DNA of 64,000 nt from NCBI GenBank assembly GCA_022072165.1, contig JAJVIF010000001.1, positions 310,001 through 374,000 on the forward strand. The letters are read 5' to 3'. This DNA is from a bacterium. GTDB taxonomy: Bacteria > JAJVIF01. A model generated the notes under the pieces. The model was given only the letters and a program-made list of their open reading frames with translations, did not search any database and was not told the origin of the DNA. The position numbers and the translations under genes are program-made. Positions 18,169 through 25,062 of the stretch are shown piece by piece (position 1 is the first letter of the stretch; each line of letters opens with the position of its first letter).

Positions 18169-18603
18169 TTAACCCCAGCCGTCATCATCCTCAGCAGCGG
18201 CACCAGGAGCGGTCCGGGTGCTCGCGACTGCGGGGCCGACCCCACACAGCTCATTCAGCTTGTCGAAGAGCGTCCCCGCTTCCTTCAGCAGGGCCAAAAA
18301 GTCGGGATACGACGTCGGTGATGACGTGCGCGACTTGTGGGCATAGCCGATGAACATCGACAGCTTAGTCAGTAGCTTGTGCGAGCCGAAGCCCAGGAGC
18401 GCCGAGAGGTCCTGTACCGGGCAGGCGCAGTAGAGCAATGCGCCGTAGACATACGCCCCCACATAGCAGTTCAGACGCTTGGCATCCGAGGTGGACAGCC
18501 GGGCGTACTCATCTTCCGGCCAGCGCTGGAGGTCAGAGAGGGGAATACCGGTCATGGGTTCCCAGCGAGCGGTGAACTGATCGATCGTGCGCCGTGGTTT
18601 CAC
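18169..18603 (-). CDS. hypothetical protein, 144 residues
   Basis: Not recognised. Start GTG 18603 is supported by an AGGAGG ribosome site 7 nt upstream. The protein is soluble and mostly helical by composition, with three cysteines (LNCYVGAYV, YCACPV) in the middle and an acidic, Ala-rich tail ending DDDGWG. No signal peptide is present. It sits between convergent ftsH and a divergent DUF72 gene, 101 bp from the latter's start. The strong ribosome site and native codon use suggest it is real. A role cannot be inferred. Confidence 0.7.
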   Translation of the reverse strand: MKPRRTIDQFTARWEPMTGIPLSDLQRWPEDEYARLSTSDAKRLNCYVGAYVYGALLYCACPVQDLSALLGFGSHKLLTKLSMFIGYAHKSRTSSPTSYPDFLALLKEAGTLFDKLNELCGVGPAVASTRTAPGAAAEDDDGWG

Positions 18604-18690
18604 GTTGCGCCTCCTGTTGGTCTTGCGAGGGTTCTACGGCATTTTCGGGAGCATTGCAAACGCTGGATGTCCGATTTTTGTGAGGTCGGG

Positions 18691-18696
18691 TACTCT
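18691..18696 (+). promoter_or_regulatory. TANNNT -10 element, leaderless type
   Basis: TACTCT lies 8 nt before GTG 18705 with no ribosome site in between. Confidence 0.45.
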
Positions 18697-18704
18697 TCCA
18701 CCTT

Positions 18705-19583
18705 GTGGACAGTGTGCCAGACTACGGTGAACTCTTTATCGGCTGCGCGGGATTCCAGTACGACGACTGGATCGGGACGGTCTACCCCCCGGGGACTAAA
18801 AAGTCTGAGATGCTGGAACTCTATGCCCACTACTTTTCGTTTCTGGAGCTCAATTTCACCTACTACCGGATGCCCACGACCGAATCTATCGCCCGGATCG
18901 CAGAGCGTGCGCCGGATCTCTGTTTCGCGGTCAAGGCACATCAGTCCATGACCCATAGTCGGGATGCCGATGCCGGAGCGTTTGCCAGCTTTGAAGCAGC
19001 GCTGGAGCCGTTGCTGGAAACCGGGCAGCTCCTCGTCTGCCTCCTGCAGTTCCCCCACAGCTTTCACTTTGGTCCCCCCGCCCTCCGCTGGCTCGAGTCA
19101 CTCCGTGCCGGACTCCCGGCACTGCCGTTGGTGGCCGAGTTCCGGAGCCGGGAATGGATTCGCAAGGACGTGCCCACGCATTTGCGCGACCTGGGCATCA
19201 GCTGGTGCGCGGTGGATGAACCCGATCTGCCTGGACTTATGCCCCCGCTCGCGGCGGTCACCGGGCCGACAGGCTATGTCAGATTCCACGGACGCAACGC
19301 GGCGCAGTGGTACGACCATGAACAGGCCTGGCAACGGTATGACTACCGCTACTCAGAAGAAGAACTGACAGGCTGGCTGCCACGACTGGAACGCCTCCTG
19401 CGGGAGACCGATCAGACGATTGTCGTGATGAATAACCACTACAAAGGACAGGCTGTGGAGAACGGGCAGATGCTGCGCGATCTGCTACCCCCAGCGATGC
19501 GGGAAGTCCTGCATGCCCCCGAAGAATTACTGCCCCGGGTGGACAGCAGGGCTGGGCGAACGGCGACTCCACCAGACCAGTGA
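18705..19583 (+). CDS. DUF72 (YecE-like) protein
   Basis: A 292-residue TIM-barrel-fold protein of the DUF72/YecE family. Family motifs are visible: IGCAGFQYDDW near the N-terminus (typical IGTSGWsY-DW), FTYYRMP, FAVKAHQSMTH, VAEFRSREW, YVRFHGRNA, and MNNHYKGQAVEN near the C-terminus. The biochemical role of the family is not established; it has been linked to nucleic acid or metal chemistry only by fold. The gene has no ribosome site, so GTG 18705 just after a -10-like hexamer is taken as a leaderless start. The end overlaps the convergent small membrane protein by 57 bp. Confidence 0.88.
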   Translation: MDSVPDYGELFIGCAGFQYDDWIGTVYPPGTKKSEMLELYAHYFSFLELNFTYYRMPTTESIARIAERAPDLCFAVKAHQSMTHSRDADAGAFASFEAALEPLLETGQLLVCLLQFPHSFHFGPPALRWLESLRAGLPALPLVAEFRSREWIRKDVPTHLRDLGISWCAVDEPDLPGLMPPLAAVTGPTGYVRFHGRNAAQWYDHEQAWQRYDYRYSEEELTGWLPRLERLLRETDQTIVVMNNHYKGQAVENGQMLRDLLPPAMREVLHAPEELLPRVDSRAGRTATPPDQ

Positions 19584-19913
19584 CGCCGCTACGAGCAATG
19601 GCAAAGGCAGCGTCGCGAGGACAAAGACCACAGTCGACACCGGAAAGCTTGGGTTGTTGGCCGCCAGATACCAGCCTGCCAACCCCAATCCCAGGATCAG
19701 CGCGCTCAGTGCCCCAGCGGTCGGCCAGCGCCACAGGAGCCAGGCCTGCACGACCACACCCGCAACAACTGCCGCGGGGTAGATCAATTGCTCCAGAGGC
19801 GGGACCGGATTCATACTGCTGGCGATGGCGAAGAAGCTCCACCAGGCAGCCCAGAGCAGGATGATGCCCCGGGCGATGACCAGTGGTCCAGGAGTTCGGA
19901 CAAGAGATGTCAT
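19527..19913 (-). CDS. small four-helix membrane protein
   Basis: A 128-residue integral membrane protein with about four hydrophobic segments (around 12-30, 40-60, 62-85, 92-115), short loops and a Pro-rich tail. It resembles the many uncharacterised DoxX/DUF-type small membrane proteins, but I cannot assign a family. The frame is open upstream through the end of the endonuclease IV gene; ATG 19913 is preferred because the hydrophobic core begins there and a TACACT hexamer lies 6 nt before it. The 3' end overlaps the DUF72 gene by 57 bp on the opposite strand. Confidence 0.65.
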   Translation of the reverse strand: MTSLVRTPGPLVIARGIILLWAAWWSFFAIASSMNPVPPLEQLIYPAAVVAGVVVQAWLLWRWPTAGALSALILGLGLAGWYLAANNPSFPVSTVVFVLATLPLPLLVAASLVWWSRRSPSPAVHPGQ

Positions 19914-19919
19914 AAGGAT

Positions 19920-19925
19920 AGTGTA
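19920..19925 (-). promoter_or_regulatory. TANNNT -10 element, leaderless type
   Basis: TACACT on the minus strand is 6 nt before ATG 19913, inside the gap after the endonuclease IV stop. Confidence 0.4.
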
Positions 19926-19962
19926 TCTGCCATCTGGACCTGGTGCACGACCCGGCGAGGCT

Positions 19963-20892
19963 CTACGCTGCTGCCGCCTGAGTCGTCCGGGTTCCCCGGG
20001 CCATCGCGCTCGCGGCTTGGACCGCTTTCGCGACCGCGGCAGTGCTCCTTTTAGTCCGCAGGCCCCGCAGGGTCGCCAGGTTGGTGACGTCCATGTTGTC
20101 GACTTTAGGGGTCTCCAGACACATCGGGACGTCAAAAAACCGGGCATCGTTCACCAAAAAGCGAAACGCCTCCAGGCCAACAAATCCCTGACCGATATGC
20201 TCGTGGCGATCCACCCGGGAGCAGCAATCCTTCTTGGAGTCGTTCATGTGAAAGACCCGGATCCTGTTGATACCGATCAGCCGGTCGAAGTCCGCCATCG
20301 TGGTGGCATACCCCTCAGCCGTACGGAAGTCGTAGCCACCCGCCAATGCGTGACAGGTATCGAAGCAACAACCGAATCGCTCCGGCTCCTTCACCCCCTC
20401 GAGAATCGCACCGATGTGCTCGAAGCGATACCCCAGATTCGAGCCCTGCCCGGCGGTGTTCTCGATCAGGATCTGGGTCGGATTTCCCTCGGTCGCCTCT
20501 AAAATGCGATTGAACGCAGCAATGATCCGCTGGATGCCGAAATCTTCACCTTCGCCCACATGCGCGCCGGGGTGCATCACGAGGTAGGGGATGCGCAGTT
20601 GCTCCGCCCGGTGCATCTCCTCGACAAACGCCGCGATGCTCTTTTCCCACAACTCATCTTTGGGCGATCCCAGGTTGATGAGGTAGGAATCGTGAATTAC
20701 CGCCTGCCAGACATCTGACTTCTCCCAGGCATCAAGCCACTTCTTAATGGTGGTGTCTTCCAGCGGACGCGCGTTCCATTGGTTGTTGTTCTTGCTGAAC
20801 AGCTGGAGCACCTGCGCCCCGACCGCTGTGGCCTCCGTGATGGCATTTTGAGGACCGCCAGCAGCGGACATGTGGGCACCGAGGTTATCCAT
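19963..20892 (-). CDS. nfo: deoxyribonuclease IV (AP endonuclease)
   Basis: A zinc-dependent AP endonuclease that cuts 5' of abasic sites in base-excision repair. The 309-residue TIM barrel starts at ATG 20892 (MDNLGAHMSAAGG), matching the family N-terminus; the open frame upstream is not used. All zinc-site motifs are present: GAHMS, HPGAHVGEG, LIENTAGQG, CFDTCHALAGGYD, FHMNDSKKD, RHEHIGQGFVG and LETPK. A C-terminal Ala/Thr-rich tail of about 25 residues is unusual but harmless. An AGGGAG sequence 10 nt upstream could be the ribosome site. It is divergent from the coiled-coil protein at 21038. Confidence 0.95.
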   Translation of the reverse strand: MDNLGAHMSAAGGPQNAITEATAVGAQVLQLFSKNNNQWNARPLEDTTIKKWLDAWEKSDVWQAVIHDSYLINLGSPKDELWEKSIAAFVEEMHRAEQLRIPYLVMHPGAHVGEGEDFGIQRIIAAFNRILEATEGNPTQILIENTAGQGSNLGYRFEHIGAILEGVKEPERFGCCFDTCHALAGGYDFRTAEGYATTMADFDRLIGINRIRVFHMNDSKKDCCSRVDRHEHIGQGFVGLEAFRFLVNDARFFDVPMCLETPKVDNMDVTNLATLRGLRTKRSTAAVAKAVQAASAMARGTRTTQAAAA

Positions 20893-20976
20893 GGATGTGC
20901 GGGCTCCCTGCAGTTGACATACTGGCATCTTACCCGGCCTTCGATTCACACAGCGGGCGTTCAGTCCCCGGTGAAA

Positions 20977-21017
20977 CCCGGATATTATTACCGGGGGGGA
21001 ACTCTCATCCGGAGAGT
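20977..21017 (+). promoter_or_regulatory. promoter flanked by inverted repeat, plus leader hairpin
   Basis: A TATTAT -10-like hexamer (20983-20988) lies between the arms CCCGG (20977-20981) and CCGGG (20991-20995), so a dimeric regulator could cover it. A small hairpin, ACTCTC (21001-21006) with GAGAGT (21012-21017), follows in the leader of the 21038 gene. Confidence 0.35.
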
Positions 21018-21037
21018 CTCTGCCGCCACCAGTCGCT

Positions 21038-21613
21038 ATGGATATCCGCATCTCCACCGGTCTGAATCCGCGCCCCCTGACACCCCGTCAGGAACAGCAG
21101 GCACGCCTCGACCGCTGGCGGGCAGGTGCGTCGGATTTGGCGCAGGCTCCGCAGCCCGTTGCGCCCGCAGCGAGCAGCGCGCCTCCGCAGAGTGTACCGT
21201 CCAATCCGGACCCCTTCCCGTATGTCCAGATTCCGTTCGGGGGCTATCAGGAAGCGGACCCGGCGCAGGCTTTGCGACGGAGTCGGCAGGCAGCCGCGCA
21301 GGAGGATTCTCCGGAAATCCCGTTCCGTCGACCCAGCGAAATGGACGACACGGCCGCTGCCAAAGAAATCAGCCGTGCCTTGAGCGAGGCGATTGAGAGT
21401 GAAGCGCGTGAAGCCGACGCCCGGGCGGAAGCGGCCCGGGAAGCTGCGGCGGCTCTCGAAGCTGCCGCAGAAGCGCGTCGACCGCTCCAGGAACGCCAGA
21501 CCGCAGCGCTCCGGGAACGGGTTCAGCAGTTGGGATCTCTGATGGAACTGGTGGTGGGCCGCTACGGTATGCCCCCTGGTCCGGCCTCGCCGGACACCTC
21601 GCGTCAGGCATAA
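21038..21613 (+). CDS. coiled-coil protein of unknown function
   Basis: A 191-residue soluble protein not recognised as a family. Residues 1-30 are basic and polar, 31-100 are Pro/Ser/Gln-rich and probably disordered, and about 105-170 are an Ala/Glu/Arg-rich heptad-like helix, a likely coiled coil. The C-terminus (QLGSLMELVVGRYGMPPG) could be a short folded cap. Start ATG 21038 has no obvious ribosome site; a -10-like TATTAT lies 50 nt upstream. Its low-complexity composition means coding is less certain than for neighbours, but the 191-codon frame fills the gap between two firm genes on one strand. Confidence 0.55.
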   Translation: MDIRISTGLNPRPLTPRQEQQARLDRWRAGASDLAQAPQPVAPAASSAPPQSVPSNPDPFPYVQIPFGGYQEADPAQALRRSRQAAAQEDSPEIPFRRPSEMDDTAAAKEISRALSEAIESEAREADARAEAAREAAAALEAAAEARRPLQERQTAALRERVQQLGSLMELVVGRYGMPPGPASPDTSRQA

Positions 21614-21698
21614 AGCCCACACAAAGGCTGGTGATATACTCGCTTCGCGCTCCCAGCTTCCATGCCGGAATCCATGCGCACGTCCGGAATACTGCCGC

Positions 21699-22442
21699 AT
21701 GCGGATCGGCTTCGTCTCCGACATCCACAGCAATCGCGCCGCTCTCGATGCCGCCCTCGCGGAGCTCGACAGCTACGGCATTGACACGCTCTATTGCATG
21801 GGCGACATCGTGGGTTACGGTCCGGAGCCAAACTACTGTCTGGAAGTGATCCGGGAGCGGGCGAGTGCGGTCGTGATGGGCAACCACGACTACGCGGTCC
21901 TGCATCTGGAATATGCTGAGCACTTCAACCCCTACGCCAAAGCTGCTGCCCAGTGGACCGCCGGGGAACTCTCCGAAGAGAATCTGGCGTTTCTCGGCAG
22001 TCTCGAAACCGTCCAGATGCGGGATGAGGTGACCCTGGTCCATGGGTCGCTCCGTAATGGGGGCAACTTCGAGGAGTATGTTCAGGAAGTCCCGCAGGCG
22101 AAGAAGAGCTTTGAAGAACTCCAGACGAAGCTCGTCTTTGTCGGACACACCCACTACCCCGAGATTTACCTCTTCGATCCGGAGTCCCGTCAGGCGCGAC
22201 ATACCGGTCTGTACAGCTCCGGCTTCCTCTTCCTAGAAGAGGCCAGGCAGTACTTCGTCAATATCGGCTCCACCGGCCAGCCCCGGGACGGGGATGCCCG
22301 GTCCAGTTGCTGCTTATATGACTCGGAGGAGGGAACCATCGAGATCATTCGCGTGGTGTATGACATCGATGACACCGCGCAGAAAATTCTCGCCGCCGGC
22401 CTTCCCGAGTTTCTCGCCCAGCGGCTCTATGTCGGCCGGTAG
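21699..22442 (+). CDS. YfcE-like calcineurin-family metallophosphoesterase
   Basis: A 247-residue cytosolic phosphoesterase with all the dinuclear metal-site motifs in order: D-x-H (SDIHSN, 7-12), GDIVGYGP (about 34-41), GNHDY (about 61-65), VHGSL and GHTHYPE. These are typical of the diadenosine/phosphodiester-cleaving MPE group found beside many bacterial housekeeping genes. The natural substrate cannot be read. A TATACT hexamer at 21635-21640 is a plausible -10 element with a 50-60 nt leader. The next gene, a small transporter, has its own leaderless-type -10, so the two may not share a transcript. Confidence 0.9.
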   Translation: MRIGFVSDIHSNRAALDAALAELDSYGIDTLYCMGDIVGYGPEPNYCLEVIRERASAVVMGNHDYAVLHLEYAEHFNPYAKAAAQWTAGELSEENLAFLGSLETVQMRDEVTLVHGSLRNGGNFEEYVQEVPQAKKSFEELQTKLVFVGHTHYPEIYLFDPESRQARHTGLYSSGFLFLEEARQYFVNIGSTGQPRDGDARSSCCLYDSEEGTIEIIRVVYDIDDTAQKILAAGLPEFLAQRLYVGR

Positions 22443-22469
22443 CCCTTTTCCGACCTCCCGTAGAGCCGG

Positions 22470-22475
22470 TAGAAT
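22470..22475 (+). promoter_or_regulatory. TANNNT -10 element, leaderless type
   Basis: TAGAAT lies 9 nt before ATG 22485, with no purine-rich ribosome site between. Confidence 0.4.
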
Positions 22476-22484
22476 CCCACCGCC

Positions 22485-22973
22485 ATGACCGCCGCCCAAC
22501 AAGCCGTTTCGAACCTGTCAGCCATCCCCCTCATCCTGATGTCGGTGGTGCTGGGAGCCCTGGGACAGCTGACCATGAAGAACGGCTTCTCGATCCTCGC
22601 GAGCAAACAGCATCTTGCCGAACTGACCTACCTGCAGAAGCTTCCCCACATTTTCACCCAGCCCTTCGTGCTGGCTGGGCTCACTATGTATGTCATCGGG
22701 ACCTTTGTCTGGTTTGCGGTGCTTCTGAAGGCAGAACTGTCGTTCGCCTATCCGTTCATTGCCCTGGCGTATGTCATCACCGTGATCGGCAGCTACTACC
22801 TCTTTGATGAGCACCTGAACATCTGGAAGATCGCCGCGCTGTGCCTGATCATTTGTGGTGTCCTCTGTCTGGCCCGGGGAGCGCAGGTGGCGGCGCAACA
22901 GCAGGCGCAGGCCCGGGGACTGAAACCAGATCTCGCCGAGCAACCGGTCCTGGATACCCTGCCTCCTGTCTGA
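22485..22973 (+). CDS. SMR/EamA-like small membrane transporter (ArnE-like)
   Basis: A 162-residue protein with four predicted membrane helices (about 12-30, 55-78, 85-108, 112-130), the size and layout of small multidrug resistance and ArnE/ArnF-type proteins. The LGQLTMKNGF motif in helix 1 corresponds to the conserved G-x-x-x-x-K-x-S/G-x-G-F of that group, and LSFAYPFIALAYVI to the SxAYAxW-like helix 3. A polar, Gln/Ala-rich tail of 30 residues follows. Relatives act as drug exporters or move undecaprenyl-phosphate sugars across the membrane. The ArnC-like and ArnT-like enzymes in this window favour the latter (inference). Confidence 0.75.
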   Translation: MTAAQQAVSNLSAIPLILMSVVLGALGQLTMKNGFSILASKQHLAELTYLQKLPHIFTQPFVLAGLTMYVIGTFVWFAVLLKAELSFAYPFIALAYVITVIGSYYLFDEHLNIWKIAALCLIICGVLCLARGAQVAAQQQAQARGLKPDLAEQPVLDTLPPV

Positions 22974-23001
22974 CTGGCAGGTCAATCCCAGTTATGTCGC
23001 C

Positions 23002-23030
23002 TTGCCTGAACCTTTCTCGCTGGCTACTAT
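23002..23030 (+). promoter_or_regulatory. promoter of the Gld-type ABC operon
   Basis: TTGCCT (23002-23007) and TACTAT (23025-23030) with an exact 17-bp spacer form a sigma70-type promoter. The leader to ATG 23193 is about 155 nt, GC-rich, with no gene recognised in it. Confidence 0.6.
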
Positions 23031-23192
23031 CCTAGGGTTAGGCTTCCGCTCTCAGGCGGTGGCCTTTTGTGCGACCCGCGCTTCACGGGGGACTGGGCGA
23101 CAGGCGTCCTGTCCCAACGGAAGCCTCTCGACTCTCAACTTTGCACGACTCGCGCCGGTGCTGACCGCACCGGCTCCCGTCCGGAGGTCGCG

Positions 23193-24332
23193 ATGATCGA
23201 CGTCCGTCATATCACCAAGCGCTTCGGCCCCGCCGTCGCCGTGAACAACGTCACCTTCAGCGTGGCGAGCGGGGAGGTCGTCGGCTTTCTTGGTCCCAAC
23301 GGGGCCGGGAAATCCACGACGATGAAATGTATTACCTGCTACCTCGCGCCGGACCAGGGAACCATCAAAGTCAACGGCTTCGATGTCTTTAAGCAGCCGC
23401 TGCAGGTCCGGCGGCAGATCGGCTACCTCCCGGAGTCCAACCCCCTCTATTATGAGATGGGCGTCACCGACTACCTGGGATTTGTCGCCGACGTGCACGA
23501 TGTGCCGGTCAACGAACGAAAGCGCCGCATCGAGAGCATCATCGACCGGGTCGGACTGACCCGGATGCGACACAAGGACATCGGCGAGCTCTCCAAGGGA
23601 TACAAGCAGCGGGTGGGGCTCGCGCAGGCGATGGTCGCCGACCCGCCGGTCCTGATTCTGGATGAGCCCACGACCGGCCTCGACCCCAACCAGATTGTGG
23701 AAATCCGGGCACTGATTCGCGAGCTGGGGCAGGAAAAAAGCGTCATTTTGTCCACGCACATCCTGCCGGAAGTCCGGGTCACCTGTTCCCGCATCATCAT
23801 CATTGCCGAGGGACGGGTCGTTGATGAAGGCACTCCGGAAGATCTGATTGATCGCGCGAAGGGCGAGCAGATCTACACCGTCACGTTCGTGACCCCGGAT
23901 GGGGACGCAGTCGACCGCGCACTGGCGGAGCATCCCCTGATCGCCTCGTATCGCCTCCTCGAGCTTCCGGTACCAGAGGCGGCCAAAGCGGCTGCTGCGA
24001 CGACTGGCGAGGCCCCCGCGCTGGCGGGGGAAGAAGCCGAGCTCGCTGCCGCTAACGGGGAGTCCGATCCGGACACCCACACCGCAGATGAGTCGGCTCC
24101 GCTGGTCCCGGTGTCGCAGCCCGCATCGGGGGGAGCCCTGGCCGTGGCAGGCCCATCAGACCGGCAGCGGTACGAAATCATCGCCAGTGGTACGGATGAC
24201 ATCGGGATGGACCTGTTCGAAATGGCCGTCCGCCATGGCTGGCGCCTCTCAGAACTGACCCGCAAGGAAGTCTCGCTGGAGCAGGTCTTCCAAAAGCTCA
24301 CCATCAAGGAGACCACCAGCCATGCTGCGTAG
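23193..24332 (+). CDS. ABC-2 transporter ATP-binding protein (GldA-like)
   Basis: ATPase of a gliding-motility-type (Gld) or general ABC-2 exporter, 379 residues. Walker A GPNGAGKST (34-42), signature LSKGYKQRVGLAQ (133-145), Walker B VLILDEPTTGLDP (153-165) and the H-switch STHI (187-190) are all intact. From about residue 265 to 325 an Ala/Glu/Pro-rich low-complexity insert interrupts the C-terminal accessory domain, whose conserved end (RKEVSLEQVFQKLT) resumes after it. ATG 23193 has a GGAGG ribosome site 7 nt upstream, overriding a longer open frame. It overlaps the permease gene by 11 bp. Confidence 0.93.
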   Translation: MIDVRHITKRFGPAVAVNNVTFSVASGEVVGFLGPNGAGKSTTMKCITCYLAPDQGTIKVNGFDVFKQPLQVRRQIGYLPESNPLYYEMGVTDYLGFVADVHDVPVNERKRRIESIIDRVGLTRMRHKDIGELSKGYKQRVGLAQAMVADPPVLILDEPTTGLDPNQIVEIRALIRELGQEKSVILSTHILPEVRVTCSRIIIIAEGRVVDEGTPEDLIDRAKGEQIYTVTFVTPDGDAVDRALAEHPLIASYRLLELPVPEAAKAAAATTGEAPALAGEEAELAAANGESDPDTHTADESAPLVPVSQPASGGALAVAGPSDRQRYEIIASGTDDIGMDLFEMAVRHGWRLSELTRKEVSLEQVFQKLTIKETTSHAA

Positions 24333-25047
24333 AACCGGGGCCATTTTCCGCAAAGAGTTTGGGGGGTATTTCAGTACGCCGGCGGGCTACATCTACCTCT
24401 TCCTCTTTCTCGTCATCTCCATGGGCTTCTTTTTCGGGGGCCAGGACTTCTTCACCCGGAATCAGGCAAGCATGCGGGGGTACTTCCTCTTCCTGCCGAC
24501 CATGTTCCTCTTCTTTATCCCCGCAGTGGCGATGCGGCTTTGGGCGGAGGAGCGGGCCCGGGGCACCCAGGAAATTCTGCTAACACTCCCGGTTACGGAT
24601 CTGGAAGTCATCGTTGGTAAGTTCCTGGCAGCGGTGGCCTTTATCGGGGTGGCGCTGGTGCTTTCGCTCTCCCTCCCCGTGACCCTGAGCTTTATCGGAC
24701 GTCCCGACTGGGGTCCCATCATCGGTGGCTACCTTGGGGCGGTACTCATGGGGTCGGCCTTCCTCTCCATCGGCATCTACATGAGTGCTGTGAACTCCAA
24801 CCAAATGATGGCCTTTCTGGGTGCGCTGGTGGTCTCCGCACTCTTCATGCTGGTGAGTGCCGAGTTCCTGACCCAGCATCTGCCGGAGAGCATCCGCCGA
24901 TTCAGCCAGTACTTCGGCATGGGGTACCACTTCGCCAACATCGGTAAAGGGGTCGTGGACCTCCGGGATGTCCTTTACTACGTCTCTATCATCGTGTTCT
25001 TTCTCTTTATGACCGTCCGCGCGGTGCAGAGCCGCCGCTGGGCGTAA
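24322..25047 (+). CDS. ABC-2 transporter permease (GldF-like)
   Basis: The membrane subunit of the exporter, 241 residues, with six hydrophobic segments. The N-terminal RRTGAIFRKEFGGYFSTPAGYIYL is the typical GldF/ABC-2 start (a short amphipathic helix entering helix 1), and RLWAEERARGTQEILLTLPVTDLEVIVGKF is the conserved cytosolic coupling region. The start ATG lies inside the end of the ATPase gene, so translation is coupled. The GldG-like protein follows after 15 bp. In Bacteroidetes the GldA/F/G complex is required for gliding; elsewhere the same set is widespread with unknown cargo. Confidence 0.92.
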   Translation: MLRRTGAIFRKEFGGYFSTPAGYIYLFLFLVISMGFFFGGQDFFTRNQASMRGYFLFLPTMFLFFIPAVAMRLWAEERARGTQEILLTLPVTDLEVIVGKFLAAVAFIGVALVLSLSLPVTLSFIGRPDWGPIIGGYLGAVLMGSAFLSIGIYMSAVNSNQMMAFLGALVVSALFMLVSAEFLTQHLPESIRRFSQYFGMGYHFANIGKGVVDLRDVLYYVSIIVFFLFMTVRAVQSRRWA

Positions 25048-25062
25048 CTGGAGGCACCCCCC

